Source: VRUE01 sp036525295
GTDB taxonomy: Bacteria > Actinomycetota > Thermoleophilia > Solirubrobacterales > 70-9
Reading direction: 5' to 3'
DNA length: 9,978 bases
Assembly (NCBI GenBank): GCA_036525295.1
Contig: DATDAQ010000075.1
Coordinates: 1 to 9,978, forward strand
The notes beneath the pieces are model-generated. The model saw only the letters and a program-made list of their open reading frames with translations. It was not told the DNA's origin and ran no database searches. A program made the translations under genes and the position numbers. Position 1 is the first letter of the stretch, and every line of letters starts with the position of its first letter. Below, in pieces: positions 1 to 6,014 of the stretch.

Positions 1-118
1 AGACACCCTGCGGGCGATCGCCAGCAGGACCGGGGTCTCGGTCGCGCGCATCGAAAGGCTCAACCCCGAGGTCGACCCGCAGATCCTGATCGCCGGCGAA
101 ACGCTGAAGCTGCGGTGA
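1..118 (+). CDS. C-terminal end of a LysM-domain protein (partial)
   Basis: Only the last 38 codons are in the window, read from base 2 to the TGA at 116-118. The peptide reads DTLRAIASRTGVSVARI followed by ERLNPEVDPQILIAGETLKL and R. This is a LysM fold: the DTL start, the alternating IASRTGVSV helix, the conserved N of LNP, and the closing I-x-x-GxxLxL strand. LysM modules bind N-acetylglucosamine-containing glycans, usually peptidoglycan, so the protein is probably secreted or surface-attached. Its stop overlaps the GTG start of the next gene (GTGA, 115-118), so the two are likely translationally coupled. The partner is a peptidoglycan carboxypeptidase, which fits a shared wall-processing role. 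Any catalytic domain lies upstream and is not visible, so the full product is unknown. Confidence 0.85.
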   Translation, partial: DTLRAIASRTGVSVARIERLNPEVDPQILIAGETLKLR

Positions 119-1317
119 TCCCCGGGCCTCGGCTCGGCCCGCGCGCGGGTGCGGGCCTGGCATGCCTGCTGGTGGCGCTTCTTCTGGCCATGCCGGCCGG
201 GGCGCAGGCGCAGGGCCCTCCCGTCGACGCGCGAGCATGGGCCCTGATCGACGCCCGCAGCGGCGACGTGCTCGTCTCCCACGCCGGCGACCGGCGACTG
301 CCGATCGCCAGCACGACCAAGCTGATGACCGCCTACGTGGCGCTGCGCGAGCTGCCGCTGGACCGCGTCGTGCGGGCCGCGCCCTACGACGCGATCTACG
401 GCGAGTCGCTGCTCGAACTCAGGCCCGGCGAGCGGGTCAGCGTGCGCGACCTTCTTTACGGCCTGATCCTGCGCAGCGGCAACGACGCCGCCTACGACCT
501 CGCCCTCGCCGCCGCCGGCTCGGAAGCTCGTTTCGTCGCCGAGATGAACCGCTATGCCGCGGCGCTGGGCCTGGCGGACACGCACTACGCGAATCCGATC
601 GGGCTCGACGAGGAGGGCAACTACTCCAGCGCCCGCGACCTGGCGACGCTGACCCGGAGGCTCCTGCGCGATCCTGCCTTCGCCCGGATCGCCGCTGCCC
701 GCAGCGCCAGGTTGCGCAGTCTGCGCCCGCCGCGCACGGTCGACACCCTCAACGACCTGCTCTACCGGGCGACCTGGACCACGGGGGTGAAGACGGGCCA
801 CACTTTCGGCGCCGCCTACGTCCTGGTCGGCTCCGGCCAGCGCAACGGGGTGAGGCTGATCTCGGTCGTGATCGGCACCCCGACGGAGACCGAACGCGAC
901 CTCGCCAGCCTGCGCCTGCTCGAGTACGGCTTCTCCCGCTACGAGCGGCGGGTGCCGGTCCGGGCAGGGGAGGAGCTCGCCGAGGCCTCGGTTCGCTACG
1001 GGGGCGGGGAGCTGGCGCTGCGCGCCGCGCGCACGGTCTCCGTCGGCATTCGCCCTGACCAGCGGCTCGGCCTCGCGGTGCGGGCGCCGAGCGAGCTCGA
1101 GGGGCCGATCCGCCGCGGCGCCGCGCTGGGCAGGGCGACCGTGTTCGTCGACGGTCGCCGGGCCGCCGCCGTGGCGCTGCGCGCCGCGCGCTCGGTGCCC
1201 GAGGCGAGCGTGCTGGAACGGGCGAAGAGCTTCATCGGTTCGGAGGAGATTCCGATCGGGATCGCGCTTTGCGTGATACTGGTCGGAGCAGTCATGCTGA
1301 GGCGCCTTTCACGATGA
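115..1317 (+). CDS. D-alanyl-D-alanine carboxypeptidase, peptidase S11 (DacA/DacF-like)
   Basis: This 400-residue serine peptidase of the penicillin-binding-protein fold is predicted to remove the terminal D-Ala from peptidoglycan stem pentapeptides outside the membrane. All three active-site motifs are present: S66-T-T-K69 (nucleophile serine and general-base lysine), S121-G-N123, and K226-T-G228. A hydrophobic signal segment (about 10-32) ends in AGAQAQ, suggesting cleavage near residues 32-33. The S11 catalytic domain spans about 35-265. A smaller beta-rich region resembling PBP5_C follows at about 280-350. A C-terminal hydrophobic helix at 379-395 ending in RRLSR looks like a membrane anchor. 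The GTG start at 115 overlaps the upstream LysM stop, and the stop overlaps the next gene's ATG (ATGA, 1314-1317). The family call is secure. The exact role among D,D-carboxypeptidases cannot be settled from sequence. Confidence 0.93.
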   Translation: MIPGPRLGPRAGAGLACLLVALLLAMPAGAQAQGPPVDARAWALIDARSGDVLVSHAGDRRLPIASTTKLMTAYVALRELPLDRVVRAAPYDAIYGESLLELRPGERVSVRDLLYGLILRSGNDAAYDLALAAAGSEARFVAEMNRYAAALGLADTHYANPIGLDEEGNYSSARDLATLTRRLLRDPAFARIAAARSARLRSLRPPRTVDTLNDLLYRATWTTGVKTGHTFGAAYVLVGSGQRNGVRLISVVIGTPTETERDLASLRLLEYGFSRYERRVPVRAGEELAEASVRYGGGELALRAARTVSVGIRPDQRLGLAVRAPSELEGPIRRGAALGRATVFVDGRRAAAVALRAARSVPEASVLERAKSFIGSEEIPIGIALCVILVGAVMLRRLSR

Positions 1318-2270
1318 TCCTCACGGTCACTCTCAACGCCGCGATCGACCGCACGGTCGCGGTGCCGAACTTCCGTCTCGGTCACCGGCACCGCGCGGTC
1401 GAGAGCCGCACGTCGCCCGGCGGCAAGGGAATCAACGTCGCCCGTGCCCTCAGCCGGCTGGACCGGCCCGTGATCGCCACCGGCTTCGCCGGCGGCCCGA
1501 CCGGAAACCGGCTGCTGGAGCAGCTTCGCGAGGAAGCCGTCCTCACCGACTTCACCGAGATCGCCGCCGACACACGAATCAACATGGCCGTGATCGACCC
1601 CACCTCCGGAGAGCAGACGGAGATCAACGAGCGCGGGCCCGCGGTCAGCCCCGAGGAGGTCGAGGCATTCGCCTCCCGCCTCGGCTACCTCGCCGACGGG
1701 GCCAGACTCTGCGTACTCGCCGGCACCCTGCCCCCCGGGGCCGGCGGTGACCTCTATGCGCGCCTGGTCAAGGACCTGACCGACCGCGGCGTGCCGGTCG
1801 TCCTCGACTCCGAGGGGGAGGCGATGCTCGCCGGCCTGCGTGCCGGCGCCGCCATGGTCACGCCCAACGAGCGCGAGGCGGAGGAGCTGGTCGGCCAGGA
1901 GTTCGGCGACCGTCAGGACCTCGTCCACGGGCTCTCCGAGCTGGTCCGCCTCGGTGCCGGGGAGGCCGCGATCACACGGCCGGACGGCTGTGCGGCGGTG
2001 ATCGGCGAGGGGGCGGAGAGGCGTTTCGTCGAGGTCCGTACCGAGCCTCTGGAGCCGGTCTCGACGGTTGGCTCGGGGGACGCCTTCCTGGCGGGCTACG
2101 CGGCGGCCCGCTACGACGGCCGGCCTGCCGAGGAGTGCCTTGCCTACGGCGTCGCCTGCGGGGCGGAGTCGACCCAGCACTTCGGTGCCGGCGCGGTCGA
2201 CCGCAACCAGGTCGAGCGCCTCCTCGGTGAGGTCCACGTCCAGGATTTGGAGGTCCCCGCCGAAGTGTAG
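1314..2270 (+). CDS. 1-phosphofructokinase family hexose kinase (PfkB/ribokinase fold)
   Basis: This 318-residue PfkB-family kinase would phosphorylate a sugar phosphate with ATP in the cytoplasm. The start MILTVTLNAAIDRT is typical of 1-phosphofructokinase and tagatose-6-phosphate kinase members. The substrate-side signature GGKGINVARAL lies at 36-46. AGTLPPG at 136-142 matches the family's SGSLPPG segment. TPNE is at 183-186. The ATP/catalytic motif GSGDAF is at 253-258, with D256 the expected catalytic base. The ATG at 1314 overlaps the preceding stop by four bases. A longer in-frame start at 1269 would lie inside the upstream gene and add 15 residues absent from the family. No fructose PTS component is nearby, so the true substrate (fructose-1-P, fructose-6-P or tagatose-6-P) is open. 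Its placement between a wall peptidase and guanine nucleotide genes looks like co-expression rather than a shared pathway. Confidence 0.9.
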   Translation: MILTVTLNAAIDRTVAVPNFRLGHRHRAVESRTSPGGKGINVARALSRLDRPVIATGFAGGPTGNRLLEQLREEAVLTDFTEIAADTRINMAVIDPTSGEQTEINERGPAVSPEEVEAFASRLGYLADGARLCVLAGTLPPGAGGDLYARLVKDLTDRGVPVVLDSEGEAMLAGLRAGAAMVTPNEREAEELVGQEFGDRQDLVHGLSELVRLGAGEAAITRPDGCAAVIGEGAERRFVEVRTEPLEPVSTVGSGDAFLAGYAAARYDGRPAEECLAYGVACGAESTQHFGAGAVDRNQVERLLGEVHVQDLEVPAEV

Positions 2271-2292
2271 GCTGGGTCCTCAACGCCACCCT

Positions 2293-2297
2293 GGAGG
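2293..2297 (+). promoter_or_regulatory. Ribosome binding site fixing the TTG start of guaB3
   Basis: GGAGG at 2293-2297 lies seven bases before the TTG at 2305, in the 34-nt gap after the sugar kinase. It is the best Shine-Dalgarno match among the plus-strand gene junctions here and decides the start: the same frame is open far upstream, inside the kinase gene, but has no comparable signal there. Confidence 0.8.
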
Positions 2298-2304
2298 ACT
2301 TAAC

Positions 2305-3510
2305 TTGGAGATCGACATCGGTCGGGGCAAGAAGGGGCGGCGCGCCTACGGATTCGACGACATCGCGATCGTCCCGTCGCGCCGCACCCGCGATCCCGAC
2401 GACATTGACATCAGCTGGACGCTTGGCCCGTACCGCTTTGAGCTGCCGCTCGTCGCCTCGGCGATGGACGGCGTGGTCAGCCCCGACACCGCCGTGCTCG
2501 TCAACGAGCTGGGCGGCCTCGGCGTGCTCAACCTGGAGGGGATCTGGACCCGCTTCGAGAACGCCGAGGAGCGGCTGGAGGCGATCGCCGCCGCGCCCAA
2601 GCACGAGGCGACGCGGCTCATGCAGGAGATCTACACCGAGCCGGTCAAGCCCGAGCTGATCGGTAAGCGGGTGGCGGAGATCAAGGAGCGCGGCGCGGTC
2701 GCCTGCGGCTCGCTGACGCCGCAAAAAGTCCGCGAGCACTACGAGATCGCGGTCGAGGCGGGAATCGACATCCTCGTCATCCAGGGCACGGTGATCTCGG
2801 CCGAACACGTCTCGACCACGGTCGAGCCGCTCAACCTGAAGGAGTTCATCGCCGAGGTGCCGGTGCCGACAGTGGTCGGCGGCTGCGCCTCCTACTCGAC
2901 CGGACTGCACCTGATGCGGACCGGTGCGGTCGGCGTTCTGGTCGGCGTCGGGCCGGGAGCGGCCTGCACGACCCGCGGTGTGCTTGGGATCGGGGTGCCG
3001 CAGGCGACCGCGATCGCCGACGTGGCGGCGGCCCGTTCGCAGCACATGCTGGAGACCGGCGAGTACGTCAACGTGATCGCCGACGGTGGCATGCGCACCG
3101 GGGGCGACGTCTCCAAGGCGATCGCCTGCGGGGCGGACTCGGTGATGGTCGGCTCGCCGCTGGCCCGGGCCAAGGAGGCACCCGGCCGGGGCTTCCACTG
3201 GGGAATGGCGACCTTCCATCCCTCGCTCCCCCGCGGCACCCGTGTCACGACCAGACAGGACGGCACGATGGAGGAGATCCTGCTCGGGCCGGCGCAGGAG
3301 AACGACGGCACCTTCAACCTGATGGGGGCGCTGAAAACCTCGATGGCCACCTGTGGCTACGAGGACATCCGCTCCTTCCAGCGGGCTGAGGTGATGGTTG
3401 CTCCCGCTCTCATGAGTGAGGGGAAGAAGCTGCAAAACGAGCAGGCTGTGGGCATGGGGTCGAATGGAAGGGCCGCTGTTGCCACGGGAGTTGCCGTATC
3501 GGATGACTGA
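2305..3510 (+). CDS. guaB3: GuaB3 family IMP dehydrogenase/GMP reductase-related protein
   Basis: This 401-residue TIM-barrel protein of the IMPDH/GMPR family acts in guanine nucleotide metabolism. The barrel is uninterrupted: the two CBS domains that classic GuaB carries are absent. The catalytic loop GPGAACTTRG gives C221 as the nucleophile. The phosphate-binding segment IADGGMRTGGDVSKAI is at 258-273, followed by GADSVMVGSP at 276-285. LVASAMDGVVS at 49-59 matches the family's P-M/A-SAMD strand. I do not see the Arg-Tyr dyad that classical IMPDH uses in its mobile flap; the region instead reads HPSLPRGTRVTT (305-316). Known background: actinobacterial GuaB3 proteins are not the main IMPDH, and a cyanobacterial GuaB3 has been reported to act as a GMP reductase. 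IMPDH or GMP reductase activity is therefore undecided. The start is TTG with a strong GGAGG. The last eight bases overlap a possible guaA start. Confidence 0.88.
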   Translation: MEIDIGRGKKGRRAYGFDDIAIVPSRRTRDPDDIDISWTLGPYRFELPLVASAMDGVVSPDTAVLVNELGGLGVLNLEGIWTRFENAEERLEAIAAAPKHEATRLMQEIYTEPVKPELIGKRVAEIKERGAVACGSLTPQKVREHYEIAVEAGIDILVIQGTVISAEHVSTTVEPLNLKEFIAEVPVPTVVGGCASYSTGLHLMRTGAVGVLVGVGPGAACTTRGVLGIGVPQATAIADVAAARSQHMLETGEYVNVIADGGMRTGGDVSKAIACGADSVMVGSPLARAKEAPGRGFHWGMATFHPSLPRGTRVTTRQDGTMEEILLGPAQENDGTFNLMGALKTSMATCGYEDIRSFQRAEVMVAPALMSEGKKLQNEQAVGMGSNGRAAVATGVAVSDD

Positions 3511-5164
3511 CGACCCCAGCGCGGGTGGGCCGGCGGGTCCTGTCGCTGCAGGGGACCCACCGCCCCCTGCGGTCGCTAAAGCGTCCTCGGGGGCGGTTCC
3601 CCCTACAGCGCCACCCCCCGGCAGGAACGCGGTGGAGGAGGTGCTGGTCCTCGATTTCGGGGGGCAGTACTCGCAGCTCATAGCTCGTCGCATTCGCGAA
3701 TGCGGTGTATTCGCAGAGCTTTTGCCTTCGACGACGTCGGTCGCGGCCATCCGGGAGAGAGCTCCCAAGGGACTGGTGCTTTCCGGTGGGCCCGCTTCGG
3801 TGTATGAGGAGGGGGCTCCTGCCTTCCCGACCGAGTTGCTCGATCTGGAGATCCCGATGCTGGGGATCTGTTACGGGATGCAGGCGATGGTCCAGGCCCT
3901 GGGCGGGCGGGTGGAGGCGGCCGAGGCGGGGGAGTTCGGACGGACGGATTTGACTTTGCGAGACGGTGGAGGGCGCCTGCTGGCAGGGCTGCCCGAGGAG
4001 CAGCACTGCTGGATGAGTCACCGCGACGCGGTCTTCGAGCCGCCCGAGGGGTTCACGGCGCTCGCCTCCAGTCCCGGATCGCCGGTGGCGGCGTGCGAGC
4101 ATCCCGACCGGGGCCTCTACGGGATCCAGTTCCATCCCGAGGTCGTCCACACGCCGTACGGGACCGAGATCCTGACGCGGTTCCTGCGCGACGTCGCGGG
4201 CTGCGAGCAGCAGTGGTCGCCGCGGTCGGTGATCGCCGAACAGGTGGCGAGGATCCAGGCGCAGGTGGGGGAGGGCAAGGTGATCTGCGGGCTCTCCGGT
4301 GGCGTCGACTCCTCAGTCGCGGCGCTGCTCGTGCACAGGGCGATCGGCGAGCAGCTGACCTGCGTCTTCGTCGACCACGGCCTGATGCGGCTCAACGAGG
4401 CCGAGCAGGTGGTCGCCGCCTTCGAGCAGTTCGGCATCCCGCTCGTCCACGTCGAGGCCGAGCAGCGCTTCCTCGCGAAGCTCGCCGGCCACGACGAGCC
4501 CGAGCGCAAGCGCAAGATCATCGGCGAGGAGTTCATCCGCGTCTTCGAGGAGGAGGCGGCCAAGCTCGAGGACGCCGCCTACCTGGTCCAGGGCACCCTC
4601 TACTCGGACGTGATCGAGTCGGGGGGGAGCGACGGGGCGGCGACGATCAAGTCCCACCACAACGTCGGCGGCCTGCCGGAGGACCTCGAGTTCGAGTTGG
4701 TCGAGCCGCTGCGGATGCTGTTCAAGGACGAGGTGAGGGCGGTGGGTGCCGAGCTCGGCCTCCCCGAGCGGATGGTCTGGCGCCAGCCCTTCCCGGGGCC
4801 GGGCCTGGCGATCCGCATCGTCGGCGGCGAGGTGACCAAGGAGCGGCTCGACATCCTCCGCGCTGCCGACGCGATCCTGCAGGAGGAGATCCGCGCGGCC
4901 GAGCTCTACCGCCAGCTCTGGCAGTCCTTCTGCGTGCTCCCGGTGGTGCGCTCGGTCGGTGTCCAGGGCGACGGGCGCACCTACGCCTATCCGGTGGTGA
5001 TCCGCGCGGTCACCTCCGACGACGCGATGACCGCCGACTGGGCACGGCTCCCCTACGACCTCCTGGAGCGGGTCTCCAACCGGATCATCAACGAGATCGC
5101 CGACGTCAACCGAGTCGCCCTGGACATCTCTTCCAAGCCCCCCGCCACGATCGAGTGGGAGTGA
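3503..5164 (+). CDS. guaA: GMP synthase (glutamine-hydrolysing)
   Basis: Converts XMP, ATP and glutamine to GMP in the cytoplasm. Numbered from the ATG at 3503 (553 residues), the class I glutamine amidotransferase domain begins at VLDFGGQYSQ (48-57). Its nucleophile is C123 in LGICYGMQAM, and the other triad members are H211 and E213 in QFHPE. The ATP-pyrophosphatase domain has the P-loop SGGVDSS at 265-271. The C-terminal dimerisation domain includes KSHHNVGG (383-390), RQPFPGPGLAIR (427-438) and the canonical end SSKPPATIEWE. The start is uncertain. The ATG at 3503 overlaps the guaB3 stop (ATGACTGA) like other junctions here and gives a 43-residue Pro/Ala/Gly-rich leader. A GTG at 3632, with AGGA five bases upstream, would give a standard 510-residue protein beginning MEEVLVLDFGGQYSQ. 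The leader DNA contains a palindrome described separately. Confidence 0.95.
   Translation: MTDDPSAGGPAGPVAAGDPPPPAVAKASSGAVPPTAPPPGRNAVEEVLVLDFGGQYSQLIARRIRECGVFAELLPSTTSVAAIRERAPKGLVLSGGPASVYEEGAPAFPTELLDLEIPMLGICYGMQAMVQALGGRVEAAEAGEFGRTDLTLRDGGGRLLAGLPEEQHCWMSHRDAVFEPPEGFTALASSPGSPVAACEHPDRGLYGIQFHPEVVHTPYGTEILTRFLRDVAGCEQQWSPRSVIAEQVARIQAQVGEGKVICGLSGGVDSSVAALLVHRAIGEQLTCVFVDHGLMRLNEAEQVVAAFEQFGIPLVHVEAEQRFLAKLAGHDEPERKRKIIGEEFIRVFEEEAAKLEDAAYLVQGTLYSDVIESGGSDGAATIKSHHNVGGLPEDLEFELVEPLRMLFKDEVRAVGAELGLPERMVWRQPFPGPGLAIRIVGGEVTKERLDILRAADAILQEEIRAAELYRQLWQSFCVLPVVRSVGVQGDGRTYAYPVVIRAVTSDDAMTADWARLPYDLLERVSNRIINEIADVNRVALDISSKPPATIEWE
3544..3610. repeat. Imperfect palindrome in the guaA 5' extension
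   Basis: The left arm (3544-3567: CGCTGCAGGGG, then ACCGCCCCC) and right arm (3589-3610: GGGGGCGGT, then CCCCCTACAGCG) are inverted copies with one substitution and small length differences. The 21-base loop holds a second small palindrome, CGCTAAAGCG (3574-3583). The element begins within GCGGGTCCTGTCGC (3533-3546), a 14-mer found twice more in rpsI. Read in the ATG-3503 frame it is open and gives a Pro/Ala/Val-rich peptide. If translation starts at 3632, it is instead an untranslated hairpin between guaB3 and guaA. It could be a mobile palindromic repeat, a processing site or an attenuating structure. Confidence 0.6.
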
Positions 5165-5202
5165 TGGCGGGTCAGGAGGCGCAACCTCCTGACCCCGCCA
5201 TC
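5163..5202. terminator. Strong hairpin directly after guaA (possible terminator or palindromic repeat)
   Basis: Bases 5163-5179 pair with 5185-5202 over 17 base pairs, with a single bulged C and a five-base loop CGCAA. The stem starts inside the guaA stop codon. No T-run follows at once; a short TTTT appears only at 5215-5218, inside the next gene. It therefore lacks the usual intrinsic-terminator tail, and factor-assisted termination, 3'-end protection or a dispersed palindrome are equally possible. A direct repeat, TCCTGACCC, occurs at the right arm and again immediately after it. Confidence 0.55.
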
Positions 5203-5209
5203 CTGACCC

Positions 5210-6013
5210 ATGCCTTTTGCGGCCTCGATCGCGATTCTCAGCCTGGTGCAGGCGGGGTTGGTGGTGCTGCCGGCGGCGCGACCGCTGCCGGCTTGGCTGG
5301 ACCGCTTGCGCAGCCGTTGGTGGGCGTTGCTGCCGGCGCTCTCGATCGTCGTCGTGGTCGGCGGGATCGCGCTCTGGTCGGACTCGGCCACTGGGCTCAC
5401 CTACCTGGCGCTGGTGGCGGTGCCGCCGCTGGCGGCCTTGGCGCTGGCGCTTCTCATCCACGGATCGCGGCCGGCTTGGGCGCTGGCGGCGCTGCCCCTC
5501 TTCGTCCTCGCCTGGGCTGCGCCTGAAGCGCTGGCCGGCGAGGCCGCGGCCACAGCGCTCTCTGGCTTGGCCTGCGTTGCCCTTGGCTGGCTGCTGGTCA
5601 ATGCCGTCGCGGCTCGCTGGCTGCGCTGGGGGATCTATGCGATGGCCGCACTCGACGCCGCTTTGGTCGCCGCCAACCTCCTTCAGGGCCCCAGCGACGT
5701 GCTCAGCGCAGCGGCCCCCGCGGCCGACCTTCCGGCCCTCCAGGTCGCCAACTTCGGCGCCGCCCGTATGGGCTTCGGCGACCTCTTCGTCGCCGCCCTA
5801 GTCGGTTGCCTCCTCGCACAACCCGCCGACGGGCCGAAATCCGGAACTGTGTTCCGGATTTCGTCCCGTCGGCAGTGGGTGGGGGCGGGGTTCGTGGCGG
5901 CGCTGGGGCTCTCGTTCGACCTGCTCTTCTTCTGGGTCGATACGTTGCCGGCGACTGTGCCGGTTGCCGTGGCGCTGGCGTTGGTGAGCCGCCGTCAGGC
6001 GACTCGTCCCTAG
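5210..6013 (+). CDS. Presenilin/SPP-like GxGD nine-helix membrane protein (putative intramembrane aspartyl protease)
   Basis: This 267-residue, very hydrophobic protein has nine plausible membrane segments, at about 3-22, 38-56, 62-83, 88-106, 112-134, 139-158, 188-204, 224-242 and 245-260. Three landmarks fall in the order and spacing of presenilin and signal peptide peptidase. An aspartate sits mid-TM6 (L148-D149) followed by LLQGPSDVL and LPAL. GFGD (188-191) opens TM7 and continues LFVAALVGCLL. The TM8-TM9 hairpin runs LGLSFDLLFFWV then LPATVP (246-251), where presenilin has LPALP. D149 and D191 would be the catalytic pair. The first aspartate is in an LD rather than the usual YD context, and the PAL motif reads PAT, so it is divergent and activity is unproven. 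The ATG at 5210 has no clear Shine-Dalgarno. The gene runs tail-to-tail into the M23 gene. The homology is my own pattern comparison; an uncharacterised membrane protein is the safe fallback. Confidence 0.65.
   Translation: MPFAASIAILSLVQAGLVVLPAARPLPAWLDRLRSRWWALLPALSIVVVVGGIALWSDSATGLTYLALVAVPPLAALALALLIHGSRPAWALAALPLFVLAWAAPEALAGEAAATALSGLACVALGWLLVNAVAARWLRWGIYAMAALDAALVAANLLQGPSDVLSAAAPAADLPALQVANFGAARMGFGDLFVAALVGCLLAQPADGPKSGTVFRISSRRQWVGAGFVAALGLSFDLLFFWVDTLPATVPVAVALALVSRRQATRP
5825..5873. repeat. 23-bp near-perfect inverted repeat inside the membrane protein gene
   Basis: The arms 5825-5847 and 5851-5873 are reverse complements except for one C/T mismatch (5834 against 5864), with the three-base loop TGT. 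The inner 13 bases of each arm match perfectly (CGAAATCCGGAAC and its complement). The palindrome is in frame and encodes ADGPKSGTVFRISSRR (residues 206-221), the hydrophilic loop between the predicted seventh and eighth membrane helices. Length and symmetry are well beyond chance for coding DNA. A small palindromic element tolerated in a loop is the simplest reading; an operator or RNA hairpin is the alternative. Confidence 0.8.
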
Positions 6014-6014
6014 C

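Noticed and set aside
1013..1191. A 20-base direct repeat, TGGCGCTGCGCGCCGCGCGC, at 1013-1032 and 1172-1191 in the S11 gene
   Set aside because: Both copies encode (L/V)ALRAAR in Ala/Arg-rich stretches of G/C-only codons. Low-complexity convergence is enough to explain it, and there is no longer flanking similarity.
1972..3768. A 598-codon open frame on the minus strand across the kinase, guaB3 and guaA genes
   Set aside because: It is a GC-rich shadow of three well-recognised plus-strand genes. Its translation is Arg/Asp/Gly-rich low-complexity sequence without a family motif.
5188..5209. Prepilin peptidase (A24) as the identity of the downstream GFGD protein
   Set aside because: A24 enzymes have their aspartate motifs in other helices, followed by a GxGDxKL-type pattern. 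The LGL...LPATVP hairpin and spacing after GFGD fit the presenilin/SPP branch better.
4093..5526. A 477-codon plus-strand frame overlapping guaA and the membrane protein, including an ATG at 5164 overlapping the guaA stop
   Set aside because: It runs through guaA in another frame with Arg/Gly-rich filler. The part after 5164 competes with the frame that gives nine coherent membrane helices.
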